A DNA stretch of 64,000 nucleotides from Gonapodya prolifera JEL478 (GCA_001574975.1 KQ965852.1:47930-111929); one strand, 5' to 3'; positions 11,292-23,624 are shown, numbered from the stretch's first letter. The notes: generated from the letters alone by a model not told the origin. Made by a program: numbers and translations.

Positions 11292-11608
11292 CTAAGGGTT
11301 GAGGGTGCCGCACTGGCAACACTTCATTCTCCATGCGTTGACTTGCTTGCAGCAAGAGTTGATCCTGTGAGTGCAGGCGTCATTACCGCAGGCCATGAAG
11401 CCATCCTGCGTGTGATGGGGCGGGCGAGGCGCGGTGACGTCTGACGCTAGAAAGTAGAATCAACATTGCGTTACTGAAGGAAGTCAACGACGGTCAACAA
11501 TGGAGCTGAGCCCTCACTTTTGCTTGGGTTGGCACTGGAATCCATTTTGCTGTTGCTGTGACGTGTGCAGACTGCGGAGCGAATGCGGTCTGGGGTGCGA
11601 GCTGCCAT
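11292..11608 (-). CDS. small cysteine-rich, possibly zinc-binding protein (81 residues)
   Basis: Two exons, 11518-11608 and 11292-11446, flank a 71-bp intron (donor GTGAGG, acceptor CTAG). The product has 81 residues: a basic N-terminus (MAARTPDRIRSAVCTRHSNS), a Pro/Ser linker, and a compact C-terminal Cys cluster at residues 50, 55, 62, 63, 73, 74 and 76 that closes with KCCQCGTLNP. The CxxxxC, CC and CCxCG spacing resembles zinc-ribbon-like knuckles. There is no signal peptide, so a cytosolic or nuclear zinc protein is likelier than a secreted effector. I do not recognise a named family. The in-frame splice and the Cys pattern support it as real. Confidence 0.6.
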
Positions 11609-12400
11609 GACGACACGATATAAGCATCATTGCGCGAAGAGAAACGGGTTTGCGGACGCGAAAAACGCACTTCGACTTTGATTTTTACGGGATCGTCTCC
11701 TGAATCTGGAGCGCTTTCCGTCCAGTATATATGCGCAACGCTAAGGCTCGCTTAGTTTGCGCTAGCCATGTAGCGCAGCCGTTTTCGCTTCAGATGTCAG
11801 TGTTATGCCCCTTGCTTCAATTGAATTACGACACTGGAATATATTCTATATTCTATATATTTTTGTGTGTGTTTCGGTGGTGACTCAGGTGCGCTTCTTC
11901 TTCCCACACATTTTGCTATTGACGTGCACATGTCATGACTGCCGCACGCCATCGCGTCCATCGTCTTACCCCGCCCCCACCTCTTGTCCCGTCAACCCGG
12001 GTCTTGGGTCATGGTGCTTGACGAAGTCGGTGGGTACGGAAGTTCCTGCGTTCCCTGTTACAAGCGCCAAAGTGATGGACAGAATCGGGTGAGACAGCTT
12101 GCAATTGCAGGTATACAAGCTAATATGCACTAACTAATTTTATTTTATGATGCGTATAGCGTTTGCACAGTGACCTATCTCGTCCATGCATTTCTCAAAC
12201 CCTCGTCAAAGTGTTCAGAACCTGCGCGTGACGAAATTTTCAACCTCATTTATTGGATTTTGGGGGTGAACGGGCAAAAACAGTTGGACCGAATAAATAA
12301 TAAGCTGGCTCGGTAACCTTTCTGGGGAATTCACTTCTTTAGGGTGAAATGAAGGGCAAAATCTGTCAGCCCGAATCCGCCTTCAGTCATCATCCCCCAA
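11609..12400. other. intergenic; right part is duplicated upstream DNA
   Basis: No supported gene at 11609-12150. From about 12150 to 12400 the sequence is alignable with about 13200-13427, the upstream region of the intact fumarate reductase gene, so it is part of a segmental duplication that also contains the truncated copy that follows. Confidence 0.6.
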
Positions 12401-12902
12401 ATGCCACACAGCTCCACCACCTCATCACCCCGCCATCGATCCAGCACAGGCACCGCTAAACCCCCCTCTCCGTCCCCGCCAACCACCAAACCACCTGCTG
12501 CAGTGCCCGCCTGGCGAAAAACGTTTGGCGCATCCTCCTCATCTTTCTCGCCTCTACATTCGCATCCTTGCCATTCCGCGCCATCACGTCCCCGTCTTCT
12601 CTCTCCACTCTATTTCCTCCTGCACACACCATGGTCGTCGACTCTCCTGACGTGGACGTTGTCGTCGTGGGAGGTGGATTGGCCGGCCTGTCTGCCGTCA
12701 TCGAAGCCGATGAGGCCCTCTCGCGCCAAAACCGAACGCCTCGCATACTTCTCCTAGAGTGCGGAAAGAACCTCGGCGGGAACTCTGCAAAGGCGACGAG
12801 CGGGATCAACGGCTTCACGTCGTACGAAGTCCAGCAAGGGATCGTGGCCAAGTTTCTGCAAATGGCATGGGCTTACTACATTGCATTCATCAAAGCGACG
12901 TA
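12401..12902 (+). pseudogene. truncated, frameshifted 5' copy of the fumarate reductase gene
   Basis: Starts with the same [14 protein letters not shown] N-terminus as the complete gene at 13428 and keeps the FAD-binding start ([19 protein letters not shown], then [12 protein letters not shown]). A one-base deletion near 12530, relative to the intact copy, breaks the frame between residue 40 and the FAD motif. After the block SYEVQQGIV (about 12845) the similarity to the intact gene stops and the frame ends at 12902. It lacks the rest of the flavin domain, the capping domain and all active-site residues, so it cannot be a working reductase. Confidence 0.8.
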
Positions 12903-13427
12903 AGTGTGATCTTTTTCGTGTACGTTTCACGGATAAAATTGCTAATATCTTGAGGCGTACAGCTGTTACTAAGTGGCAATCCTAATTTGATTATTATCTA
13001 GAATGTTCACGTTGGCGGCAATATTGTTGTATGTTCCTAACAAAGAATTGAGGTACTTAAGTGACGGATTCTACCCCTGCCACTTTTAGACCGCCTCACA
13101 TGGGTGGTCCGCCGGTCCGACGGCTGGTATCACAAAATTTCTCTTACGCGGTGACCTGTGTTACTAAATTGGCTGAACTTGATAATTACAATTGAATTAA
13201 ACGTTGCGTATAGCGCCGGCGCAGTTGCTTCTTCTCGCGCATGCAATTCACAACCCGTCAAAGCGGTTAAAACTTGTGCGTGACGAAACTTTCAATCTAA
13301 TTGTCTTCGGGTTTCAGTGTATAACTGGCGTGGTGCTCGTTCCTGGGATGTAGGAATTCACATTTACTTCACGGGGTGAACGGGCAAAATCGGTTGGACC
13401 GAATCCGCCATTGAGTCATCGCTCAAA
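12903..13427. other. spacer between the duplicated blocks, then the upstream region of the intact gene
   Basis: It holds the second copy of the 67-bp dispersed repeat (13080-13149), then from about 13200 the duplicated upstream region. No gene of its own. Confidence 0.6.
13080..13149. repeat. dispersed repeat, copy 2
   Basis: It matches 9279-9345 with a few substitutions and a short insertion (GCCGGTCCGACGG against CGACGG). It sits in the spacer between the truncated and the complete fumarate reductase copies. Confidence 0.75.
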
Positions 13428-15483
13428 ATGCCACACAGCTCCACCACCTCATCACCCCGCTATCGATCCAACACAGGCACCGCTAAACCCTCACCTGCAT
13501 CCCCATCAACCCCCAAACCACCTGCACCAGTGCCCGCCTGGCGAAAACAACTCGGCGACATCCTCCTCATCTTTCTCGCCTCTGCATTCGCATCCTTGCT
13601 ATTCCGCGCTATCACGTCCCCGTCTTCTCTCTCCGTTCCATCTCCTCTTGCGCACAGCATGGTCGTCGACTCCGACTCCCCTGACATGGACGTTGTCGTC
13701 GTGGGAGGTGGATTGGCCGGCCTGTCCGCCGTCATCGAAGCCCACGAGGCCCTCTCGCGCCAAGGCCGAAACCCTCGTATAGTTCTCCTGGAGCGCGAGA
13801 AGAATGTCGGCGGGAACTCTGCAAAGGCCACAAGCGGGATCAACGGCCTGACGTCGTACCAAGTCCAACAGGGCATCGTGGACTCGGCCGAGGCCTTCAC
13901 AAACGACACACTCGTATCAGGTGGGGGGAAGTCGCGCACCGGCTTGGTCAAAGTCCTCGTCGACGAATCGGGCGACGCGGTGGCGTGGGTGGAAAAGCAC
14001 GCAAACATCACCCTGTCCGCCATCAGCATGTGCGGGGGCCATGGCGTGCCCCGGTGAGTAATTATTGTTTCAATCGCCGCACGCACTTTGCGACACCGTA
14101 CTCCACGCTGACACTGCGACCCCCCCCACCCCATAGGACCCACCGCGAACCCTCCGGAGACAAACCGCGTCCCATCGGGTTCGACACCATCCGCGGGCTT
14201 TCCAAACACGTCGAGACTCTCCCGGGTGTCGAAATCCGCACCAACGCTCGTGTCACGTCGCTCCTGTTTGACGGAAGGCGCGTTTCGGGAGTTGCGTACA
14301 CCAACGTCACACACGACACACCCGAAGGCGAAACCGCCGACGTGGCTTTACTCTCCCAATCCCACTCCTCATCACTCCCCACGTCCCACATAACCTCTAC
14401 ATCCGTCATCCTCGCCACAGGCGGGTACGCCTCCGACTGGTCCGCCTCGTCCCTCCTCAAAAAGCACGGCGGCCCCCGCGTCGTGGAGGGTATGCCCACC
14501 ACGAGCGGGGATTGGGCGAGAGGGGATGGAGTCAAGTTTGTGGAGAAAGTCGGGGGTGAGGTTGTGGATTTGGAGTGTGTGCAGGTTCAGTGAGTTGAGT
14601 TGAGCGGAGGGTGATTGGAGGGTGATTGTAAGCTCACACCGTCACACCGTCACACCGCCACGTGGCGCGGGGTAGCCCGACTGGTGAGTGCATCGAGATC
14701 CCGCATCTCACCTGAAAGATGACACCTGACCAACCCTCCACCTAGCCTTCATCGACCCATCCAACCCAACCGCGAGGACAAAATTCCTCGCAGCCGAAGC
14801 CCTACGCGCCTAGTGGGTCTCCCACCTTTTGCACCGTTTCTTTTTGCGTCTCCCTTCCTCCAGTCCTCACCACCTTCCACCCCCCCTCCAGTGGCGCCAT
14901 CCTCCTCACACCCACCGGCACACGCTTCGCCAACGAGCTCGGCCTGCGCGACTACCTCTCTGACGCCATCTTCTCAGCAGCACACACGCACGGCCATGTT
15001 CACGGCCAAGCCGTCGCATGGATGGTCATGACGGAACGCGGGGCCTCCATGTACGACACGGCCGCCGTTGGGTTCTACGCCAAGCGCGGGCTGTTCAAGC
15101 ACGTCACAGGCGTGGACGAGCTTGCGGCGCATATGGGTGTCGCCGCGGAGGTGCTCAGGCAGGAGTTCGAGGAGTACATCGCGGTCGCTGAGGGACGCAA
15201 GCAAGATCCGTTCGGTAAGACCCACTTCGCGACGACGTTCCGACCCGACGAGCCGCTCTACGTTGCGCAAATAACCCCCGCGATTCATTACACGATGGGT
15301 GGCGCTCTGATTGACGCAGACGCACGCGTGCTCAAGCCTACGGGGGAACCTGTTCAGGGGTTGTTCGCGGCGGGGGAAGTCACAGGTGGTGTGCATGGGG
15401 GGAACAGACTGGCTGGGAACAGTTTGTTGGAGTGTGTGGTGTTTGGGCGGAGGGCAGGCAGGGGGGCGGCGGGTGGAGCGTGA
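13428..15483 (+). CDS. FAD-dependent fumarate reductase (OSM1/FRD-type flavoprotein)
   Basis: Reduces fumarate to succinate with a flavin donor, helping to reoxidise FADH2 under low oxygen. Exons: 13428-14053, 14137-14589, 14676-14683, 14746-14812, 14892-15483. Seen: a Ser/Pro-rich N-terminus and one hydrophobic anchor ([19 protein letters not shown]), the Rossmann motif [34 protein letters not shown], the active-site block VQVHPTAFIDP, the catalytic Arg region [13 protein letters not shown], and the C-terminal flavin block [13 protein letters not shown]...[20 protein letters not shown]. The His-Pro-Thr of the active site is assembled across an 8-nt exon. The anchor suggests attachment to an organelle membrane (ER or mitochondrion in yeast homologues). 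It is intact and probably active. Confidence 0.9.
14676..14683 (+). other. 8-nt micro-exon of the fumarate reductase gene
   Basis: The octamer CCCGACTG is bounded by GGGGTAG on the left and GTGAGTGC on the right. Joining 14589 to 14676 and 14683 to 14746 restores the conserved active-site sequence VQVHPTAFIDP without frame loss. No other combination of GT and AG sites in this interval that I tried gives this family motif. Confidence 0.8.
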
Positions 15484-15710
15484 GGTGGTACGAGACAGGA
15501 GCGTTGCTATGAACCAATTCATCTTAGAACGTTCGGGGCGGATATTGCGCATGTGATTTTCACCAATGTTATATTGACAAAAGCATCCAAGAATAAGTGA
15601 AACCCGACGACATCAATAAACGTTACCAGACTTGTGCTTCTCAATCCATTCCTACGATGATTAAGAGAGCGATTAATTGTGATCTCGTTAGTGCGACTTC
15701 AAAGCTGCTT

Positions 15711-18700
15711 TCAAAAGAACCTCACCTTAACATACGGCAAGTTAACATGCGGTCCACGCATTCTTGTGGTACCAGGGTGCTGCGGCGGTTTCACACCCGT
15801 CTCCTCCAACGCTTTCGCAGCAAGCTCCTGAATAGTTCCCCCACGGTGGAACACTTCTCCCTCAGGTTTCTTCAACTTGGGTGCCAGCTCAGCCCGGAAA
15901 GTAGTCGTTGCAGCCGCATCGACCGCAAGATCCTCGGTCAACACAACTCCGTATCGTTTTGCGCCTTCCTTGGATATCAAACCACGGCGAACTTCCAACG
16001 CGACGAGATCTGGTTCACGGGTCAGAGGATCGCCCCAACCGCCTCCTCCCCAAGTGATGAACTCGAGCACGTCGTTGGGCTCCACTTGCACGTTGTCTGT
16101 CTTGGATCCGAGGTAGACAACGGGAGGGTTGACTGGGTCCACGCTGTACCTCCGAAGGATCTTCTTGCTTCGTGACGCTGGTTCACCCCCGACAACGCCC
16201 CATGGCTTGCTCAGCCACCTGTCGTCGTGGATTGAGATGGTGCCGGTTTCCAAGAAGCGGTAGACGCAGGACAACGCATTTCCGCCGCGGTGGAACCCAG
16301 GCCCGCCCGTGTCTGCGACAGTGTTGTAGGATTCGATGCGGAGGGGGAAGTACAACTCCAAGTATTCGACTGCATTCATTGAGGGTGGACGTTCGTGTCA
16401 GCATGGATATCCCAACTTGACATACACAGAATAGCTCACCCGGAACTGATCGCATTCCAGGCCATAGGCTGTTGACGTGGAGTAAGTTAGCTGCTATGAG
16501 GGATCAACGTGTCGCGCACAATGAAACGCACCTGTGCCCGTCCATACCGTCTCCAATGGGTCTGCCTGGAATACCGCCGAACGCAATTTGATACAGCTGG
16601 AACCAGGTTCCGTCTTGGCGCCACCTGTAAGATTGGACAGATTAAATATATGCGCATCCCATAACCGGCAAAGGTTTCGTGCGTACCCGGAGTAGTAGAA
16701 GTGCGGTGAGTCCGAGAATCCACCAGCGTTCATGAACTCCGGTGCCTTTTGACCAAGGAGACCATTGATGATGTCGAGGACTCGTCCAAGTAAGTGTGTA
16801 CGACAAGAGAGCGCAGCAGGTCGGATGGGCTTTAAGATTGAGCCCTCTGGGATATACGTCTCGACCAGCTCGTGGAATCCGTCGTTTGCTACATTGCCCG
16901 GGTCGCTTTTTGAGAGAATGTGACGTTAAGGCCCAGAGGTTTGCACATGATGACGCCCCAGGTTGCACTCACAAAACCTGGAAAACACAAAATGATGAAC
17001 ACGGAGCCATAAGAGACATCTGAAAGAAGACTCACGGTGATAAGGTAGATACCAATAAACATTTTGAACATCGCTTCACTGAGATAGAAGTTGATAGAAG
17101 ACGCCGATTGTGCTGAAACAGGATGGATTAGCAACTACAAATTCGTTCGGGCTCGCAAAGAACTCTTACGATAAGTCCCGGTGAAGTCGAACTTCAGTTT
17201 TCCTTTAGTCTTCGACATGGTGCATGCTACTTTCCACGGACCGACACCAGTGCCGTCATCATCGATCCAGTCCTCCATGTACACAGGGCTCTCGGGGATG
17301 ACCTGAAGCGCGAGTTTAAGTCATTACTTAGGGACTTTATGAAGTAATAAATGCGTCATACCTGGTCAATAATGTTCTGAATGGCCTTTTTGTTCCTGTT
17401 AAGAAGCTCTTCGATGGCGGCAAAGTAAGTCTTGTCACCGAATCTCTTGTAAAGCTCGGTCATTCTACGTCCAGCTGTTTGAATGCGAAGTGAGACCCGA
17501 CTGTTTGGGAACGTTGAAATAAATCCATCTCACCAAGTGTGCACGCTGCAATGAGAGCAGAAAGATCCGCCCTGTTCCATTCGGGGATTCGAATGTTCCG
17601 ATAGATAACGTCGAGAAGAGCCTTGTTCATTACTCCTCCAGACGCAAGCTTCGTAATAGGAATCTTTTGCGAGGATAAATAAGTTTCCGAATAAAGGAGC
17701 ACAATTCTCGACAACAAACCTGAATGCCCTCCTGGTAAATGGACGTTGCAGTGCAAGGAAGAGAACCAGGAGTCGACCCTCCGCAATCCGTCATGTGCCC
17801 GAAGTTCGCAGTCCATGCGACTGGAAATTTCAGGCGAGGAACATGATTACTTTGCGAAGCGCTTCAAACAGTGAAAATCGACTCACTGAGCTTTCCGCTC
17901 ACATGAATTGGCATCAAAATAAGCCAGTCGGCGAGATGAGAGATCGCGCCACCGACGGAGTAAGGGTCGTTTGTGATGAAGATATCTGGCAGAGCAGAGT
18001 CACTTAGTACCACCGACGTGTTGTCATCATCGAGCTGTGTACTCACCACCCTCTTCGACCGTATCAGTCCAACGCTCGATGAAATCAGAAATGAAAGACC
18101 CGAATTGCCCTGCGATGATTCGTATCCATCAGAACACCGTAATGTTACATAATGAAGTTCATAAAATCTCACCAGCGATCATTTTGCCACTCGGCTCGGC
18201 AATGACGTTCTGCGAAAGGTGCAAAAGAAATGACCATCGGCACAAATCGAGTTCATTGTCTCGCTGATTTGTACCCACGAATTCATCTTGTTGTTCACGA
18301 ATTCCTGGACTCATACTGGCGCGAGTCATAAGGGTGTCCATCTCATTTCGTGCATTGCGGAGGGCGCTCCTGATGAAAGACAGGTATTAATGAATATCAG
18401 GAAAGCAAATTGATGTCACCTTACTCGATGATATCAACAGCCATGCGATCAACCTCAGCGATCGCTTTACCGACTTTCTCTGCGCTCTCCGTCTTGGCGA
18501 GCTCGTAGATCAGAATGTTGCCGACGTGATCAATCTCCGCCTTGTATCCTGGCAAGATGACCGTGTTTGAATCCATCTCGGTGATGACGCACGGTCCCAT
18601 AACTTCGTGCCCGAACAGCAGCTGAGTGCGATCCCAAATCGGGCACTCTTTGTGCTGCACACCCTCGCTGACAAGCGTGGTCGTGGATGCGGCAGCTGAT

Positions 18701-21228
18701 TTGGGAGGAGTAGGTGACGTAGCCTTCTCGAGCTTCTTGACGCTGATGGGTGGCCTGATCTCCTCGACAACGACGCGAAGGTTCATGATTTCTGCGTCGT
18801 TCGGGATGCGGTAGGTGAAAAGCTGCTCGTGGGCGGCCTCAAACTACGCCGATGTGAAAATGTATCAGCTACAACATCACTTGCTGTTGGGATAGAATGA
18901 AGCTCACTTGTTCTTTGATGTAGTCCATTCCTGCTCGACTCTTCAGCTTGGAAGGATCAACATCGACAGGAATAGTGATGGCCTGTCCGGCATATCGGAG
19001 ATCCGCTTGGTATTGATACACCTACAATTCCATCAGTCGTTCGACAAAACAAAAAAAATCACATCTCCGAAACCCAGCAAGAACACTCACTTGCTTATCA
19101 AGCGGCACTCCCTGCTCCTTCGTCATCGCGTCCGCGGCTTTCGCGATCAAGCTGTCGAACGCGGCAAGCAGCTCCTCCACGGACGTCTTGGAGACGATTT
19201 TGATGACCGTGGCGGTGACTTCGTGACGCAGTAGGGTCGTGGCGTCGCCCCATGCGCAGAGCACACCGGGGGATGGAGGTACAATGACGGGAAAGGAACC
19301 CAGGAGTTTGCCGAGCGCGTTGGCGTGCAGGGGGCCCGCTCCGCCGAACGCGACAAGACTGAAGTCGCGAGGGTCGAAGCCTTGTTCGACCGAGACGAGA
19401 CGGAGAGCGCCGTACCTGGGGGTAAAAGCGAACGGTGAGTCATTTTCGAATCTACAAAGAGCCCATCATAGTGCTCACATTGTCTCATTTGCGATTCGAA
19501 TAATACCCTCGGCAGCCTCGTACAGTCCGATCCCAAGGTCGTCGGCCACCTTCTGGACAGCCCTCTTGGACGCTTCGATGTCGAGCTTGAAGGTGCCACC
19601 CAGAAGGTACTCTGGAAGGCATCCAAGGACAACGTTGGCGTCCGTGACTGTCGCTTGGGTTCCTCCCTTGCCGTAAGCAGCTGTTGAGGGTGCACGAAAG
19701 GCAGAACATAGTTCATCAGAACAAACCAATTCCGACACCGCAGAATGTCCGATTTACCAGGCCCAGGAACCGCGCCGGCACTCTGAGGTCCCACACGAAG
19801 GGCCTTTGTGATGTCGGGAACACTGGCCAGGGAGCCGCCGCCGGCGCCCACGGTCCGTACGTCGAGAGAAGGAGACTTGACCGTGAGATCGCCGATTTCG
19901 GTCTCGCGGCGGATGCGGGGGATACCATTTTGAATGAGGGCGACTTTGAAGAAAGGGAAAGAAGTTTCGTTGGGGAGTGATGTGTTTCTGAGGGTTTTAC
20001 TCACCGTCAGTACTCGTTCCACCCATATCAAGAGTGATCAGATTTTTGAACTTGGTCTCGTTCGCCACGACGGACACAACTCCCGTGACACCTCCTGCGG
20101 GTCCTGAGAGTGCCAACGTGACGGGGAACTTGCTCGCGAGCGCGACCGAGGACAGACCGCCGTCCGAGCGGAGGATCCTGAGGTTCTTGGTCTTGCCCTC
20201 GAGCGACTTTTGGAGGTTGTTGAGGTACATGGCGACCTGCGGTTTGACGTAGGAGTTGGCGACGGTGGTCATGGTGCGCTCGTATTCCATGAGCTGAGGG
20301 GGAGAGACAAGGTGGGGGGTTTTAGAGGCAGAGAATCGGGAGAAACATATGGGGTGATCTCACCTCGGGCAGTACTTCCGACGAGAGCGAGACAGGAGTG
20401 TCTGGGAGAACTTCTGCTAGAACTTCAAGAACTGCCTGTTCGCTATTTGGGGAACAGACGGATACCGTCAGACGTCACATCGTTCAACACGCTTTAGAGC
20501 CACATAACTCACTGAGCGGGGTTAGCGAAGGAGTTCAACAAACTGACGGTGATGGCGTCGGGCTTCTCGTCGATCAGTGGTTGCAATCGCTCGACGAGAA
20601 CTTTCTTGTCAAACTCCGTGACAATGGAGCCGTCTGTTGCGATTCGCCCGGGAGCCTGGATGGTGATTTCGAGTGGGGCTGAATGGTTGCAAGGTAACAA
20701 TGACATGGTTAGTGTGGGTGGATGACAGGATCGCTCGCACACGATCACTTACCGAATGGCTCAGGTTTTGGCCACACAATCCATCCCGCAAGACCTGCCA
20801 GATTACGTTAGAGAGCAGTTGAAACTCTCTAGACCAGTTTGGACTCACCACCGGGGATGTTACTCCTCCTGAGCTGAAGGACATGTTGGAAGCCTTCCGT
20901 GACGATCAGTGCGACTTTGGCGCCTTTCTGCTCAAGAATTGCGTTTGTGGCGATGGTCGTGCCGTGATTGACGGCGTGGAGAACAACGTTTGCGCCGTTC
21001 GGGATCCTACGTGCCGAAACCGTGAAGACGATCTACCACGATCGCGCGGGCCTTGCTTCACGCTTACTTTGAGAGAATCTCAGTGACTCCGTTGAGTACA
21101 CCGACGGATTGGTCTTTGGGTGTTGAAGGTGTCTTTGCGCGCCAGGTCGATCCAGACTGTTGCTCGACAAGCAGAAGGTCGGTGAATGTCCCCCCGACAT
21201 CGACGCCGAGCCTGTAGATCTCGGACAT
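15711..21228 (-). CDS. fused hydantoinase A/B (HyuA-HyuB, oxoprolinase superfamily)
   Basis: Family members use ATP to open cyclic amides (hydantoins, 5-oxoproline, caprolactam) or to activate related substrates. Start ATG at 21226-21228 gives MSEIYRLGVDVGGTFTDLLL, the phosphate-binding start of the HyuA N-domain. Further HyuA blocks: ALSGPAGGVTGVVSVV, LITLDMGGTSTD, VGAGGGSLA, LVAFGGAGPLHANALG. After a Lys/Pro-rich linker the HyuB half follows: SPGIREQQDEFV, GDIFITNDPYSVGGAISHLA, MTDCGGSTPGS, HRGGNALSCVYRF and FITWGGGGWGDPLTREP. Fusion of both subunits is usual in eukaryotes. The motif GVDVGGTFTD fits the hydantoinase/caprolactamase side better than classical 5-oxoprolinase. The last codons may be extended by another intron (a GTGAGG donor near 15716). 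It is divergent from an amidase. Confidence 0.85.
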
Positions 21229-21615
21229 GGTCGAATCCTACAGATGGAATGAGAGTCAGGCTCCCCTTGAAATGTTTTGACTAAATGCCTCTCGGAGCCT
21301 AGCTTATAAGCTTCCCCACACCGATCGGCTTACAAACCAAGCCCCGCGGACCCTACTGACGCGACATTCCATCGCAATCACGCTCACTCACCAATCAAGA
21401 ATCTTATTTTTGCGCAACTCCACTTTCGATTCGAATCGCAATCGTCGCCTGTTCACTGAATTAAAGGACGGGGATTATCGGTATGCACTGAACCGATCCC
21501 AAGACACCGGAAGCAAAGCCTCTCACCTCATTCCATCCTAACTCCCTGCACGGCCCGCAAGATACCAGTCGATCCGAAAAAGCTTCTTGATCGACACCGA
21601 TAATCGCAAAAGCTT
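21229..21615. promoter_or_regulatory. shared divergent upstream region of hydantoinase and amidase 1
   Basis: The 387 bp between two oppositely oriented start codons must hold the promoters of both genes; this suggests coordinated expression (inference). No specific binding site is claimed. Confidence 0.5.
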
Positions 21616-23370
21616 ATGGCTACATTCCATCCCATATCCGTCGAGCAAGATGTGCTGAAAGCACGCGCCGATCCCGATTCTGTTCGCTTGAAGGCCAAGA
21701 GCTTAGTTGATGCGGCCGCCAGCGATCCCTTTCTGGCTTATCTGCCCGAAAATGGACGGGAGGAACGTGTGATGCGCGAGACCGATGAGACGATCGCGAG
21801 ATTCCGCAAGCTCGGCGCGGAGGAAGTGCCATTGTTTGGCATCTTTGTGGGCGTCAAGGTTAGGAAGTCGTTGAGGTTCTGACGTAATGGCTTTTCAATG
21901 ACATCTGATGATCGTTCTAACAGGATGTGATTCATGTCGCGGGAATCGAAACTCGCGCCAACAGCAACTTTGCCGATCAAGAGATTCGCGCGCCAGGCGA
22001 CGCTACTGAGGCGCCTGTAGTTGCTTCCCTCAGAGCAAAGGGCGCAATCATTTTGGGAAAGGTGAAAACGACGGAGTTTGCCTTCTAGTGAGTGACGCAT
22101 TTTCTCTTTAAATATGGGAACGGTCGTAATGTGCTCTTCATATAGCACGCCGACCGACACCAAGAACCCATGGAACCCGTGAGCCTCTCTCAAGGCCTTT
22201 TCTCATTCTCAAGCCCACCATCTGACCGCCCTCAACAGCGCTCACACCCCCGGCGGCTCCTCCTCCGGATCCGGCGCCGCTGTCGCCCTCGGCCTCGCGC
22301 ATCTCACCCTCGGCACGCAAACTGCTTCGTCGACCGTGCGCCCTGCTGCATTCACGGGTGTCGTGGCGATCAAGCCCACGTTTGATCGTCTGCCGAAAGG
22401 TGGCTGGTGCGCGCTCGCTGAAGGGGCTGATACAGTCGGACTTTTCACGAAGGATGTTGGGGGAATGAGGGCGGTGTTGGAGGCTGTGATGCCGGTGAGT
22501 TTGGTCTGAGCGGTTCAACCTGCCACCGTTCGACACTCATCAAGTGTCGACAACAGTTCTGGCACTCCACCTTTTACTCCCAAACCCTCGCCTCCGTCCG
22601 CACCCCATCCCCAAGCACCAAACCGCGCCTCCTCCTACCCACCGGCGGCCTCATGGCCCTCCTCAAGCACGACGGGGCCCGTGACCAGTTCTACAACCAG
22701 GTCATCCCGGCCGTCTGCAAGGTGTTTGACGTCTTTGAGTACGAACTCTTTGCGCCAGGAGAGGTCCAAAAGATTCTTGCGGTTCATTGGGATTTGATTA
22801 GGACTGAGGTGCGTCATCGATTGTCTGCATGTCTGTTTATTCGAATGACATCATCTTCTCGAACTCCTCCCACCGCCACCGCAACCACCGCAGATGTACA
22901 TGGAACACTCCCACAACCACGGCACGGGACTCAACCTATATCCCTCGCACTCCGCCCGCTACAGCCCCGCCTTCCTGGACTCGCTCTGCATCGGCGAATC
23001 CACACTTGCGACAAACCCCTCAGCGCACAGAACCGCCCGGCGGTCCCGCCTGCACTACCGCTCGCACATTTCCGACGCGCTCAAACGAACAGGGTGCGTG
23101 GCAATCCTGTGCCCCTGCGCCGCGGACGGCCCGGCTCCCGTCGGGTTGCAAAGTACGGGAGACGCCAATTTGGGTACCGTGTGGACGCACCCTGGTGTCC
23201 CATCGGTGGTCGTGCCGTGTGGGGTCGTGGAGAAGATGCCCGTCGCGGTGCAGGTGGTGGCGGGGTTCGGGAGGGATGAAGAGGCGATTGCTGTTGCGGA
23301 AGTGGTGCAAGAGTGCGTGAAGGAGATTTGGGACGCGGGGGTGAAGGAATGTACGGGCGGGAACGTGTGA
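21616..23370 (+). CDS. amidase (amidase signature family)
   Basis: Hydrolyses a carboxamide with a Ser-cisSer-Lys triad. Seen: the N-terminus MATFHPISVEQDVLKARADP, the Lys block VPLFGIFVGVKDVIHVAGI (the catalytic Lys is formed at the splice after 21859), GAIILGKVKTTEFAF, then a join to NAHTPGGSSSGSGAAVALGL with the Gly/Ser-rich signature, and TQTASSTVRPAAFTGVVAIK carrying the nucleophile-region Ser. Downstream exons contribute a variable substrate region and a C-terminal TVWTHPGVPSVVVPCGVV. The intron placed at 22181-22242 restores the signature in frame. Length is about 500 residues, normal for the family. Its substrate is unknown; the neighbouring hydantoinase suggests amide products of ring opening. 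Confidence 0.85.
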
Positions 23371-23428
23371 TGATAATCATCAGGAGTTGTATTTATTTGG
23401 AGGGTTGTGACTAAACATTATGGCGTTG
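23368..23428 (+). repeat. 3' element shared with amidase 2
   Basis: Begins at the stop codon with the near-palindrome TGATGATAATCATCA and continues GGAGTTGTATTTATTTG. A similar 61-bp element follows amidase 2 at 25874-25934. It may be a shared 3' UTR/polyadenylation segment left from duplication. Confidence 0.6.
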
Positions 23429-23624
23429 TAATTGCCGAAGCCATTTGGCACTATGAAAGCCACTCCATCACCATCATGTTCCCGTGACAAGCTACGTTCA
23501 GAGGCTAGCGAAGAAGAGGAGTTAAAAGGTTGGGCGTCAGCTGTGGTCGGAGTCGGCGGGGATTGAGCCGAACTTTTTGAAGAAGTCCGATCACCCCCCA
23601 CCCGTAATCCCGTCTCTTCTCGTG

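Noticed and set aside
15711-21228. Classical 5-oxoprolinase (OXP1) as the name of the HyuA-HyuB protein
   Set aside because: The N-terminal motif GVDVGGTFTD differs from the usual oxoprolinase start, so only the broader family is named.
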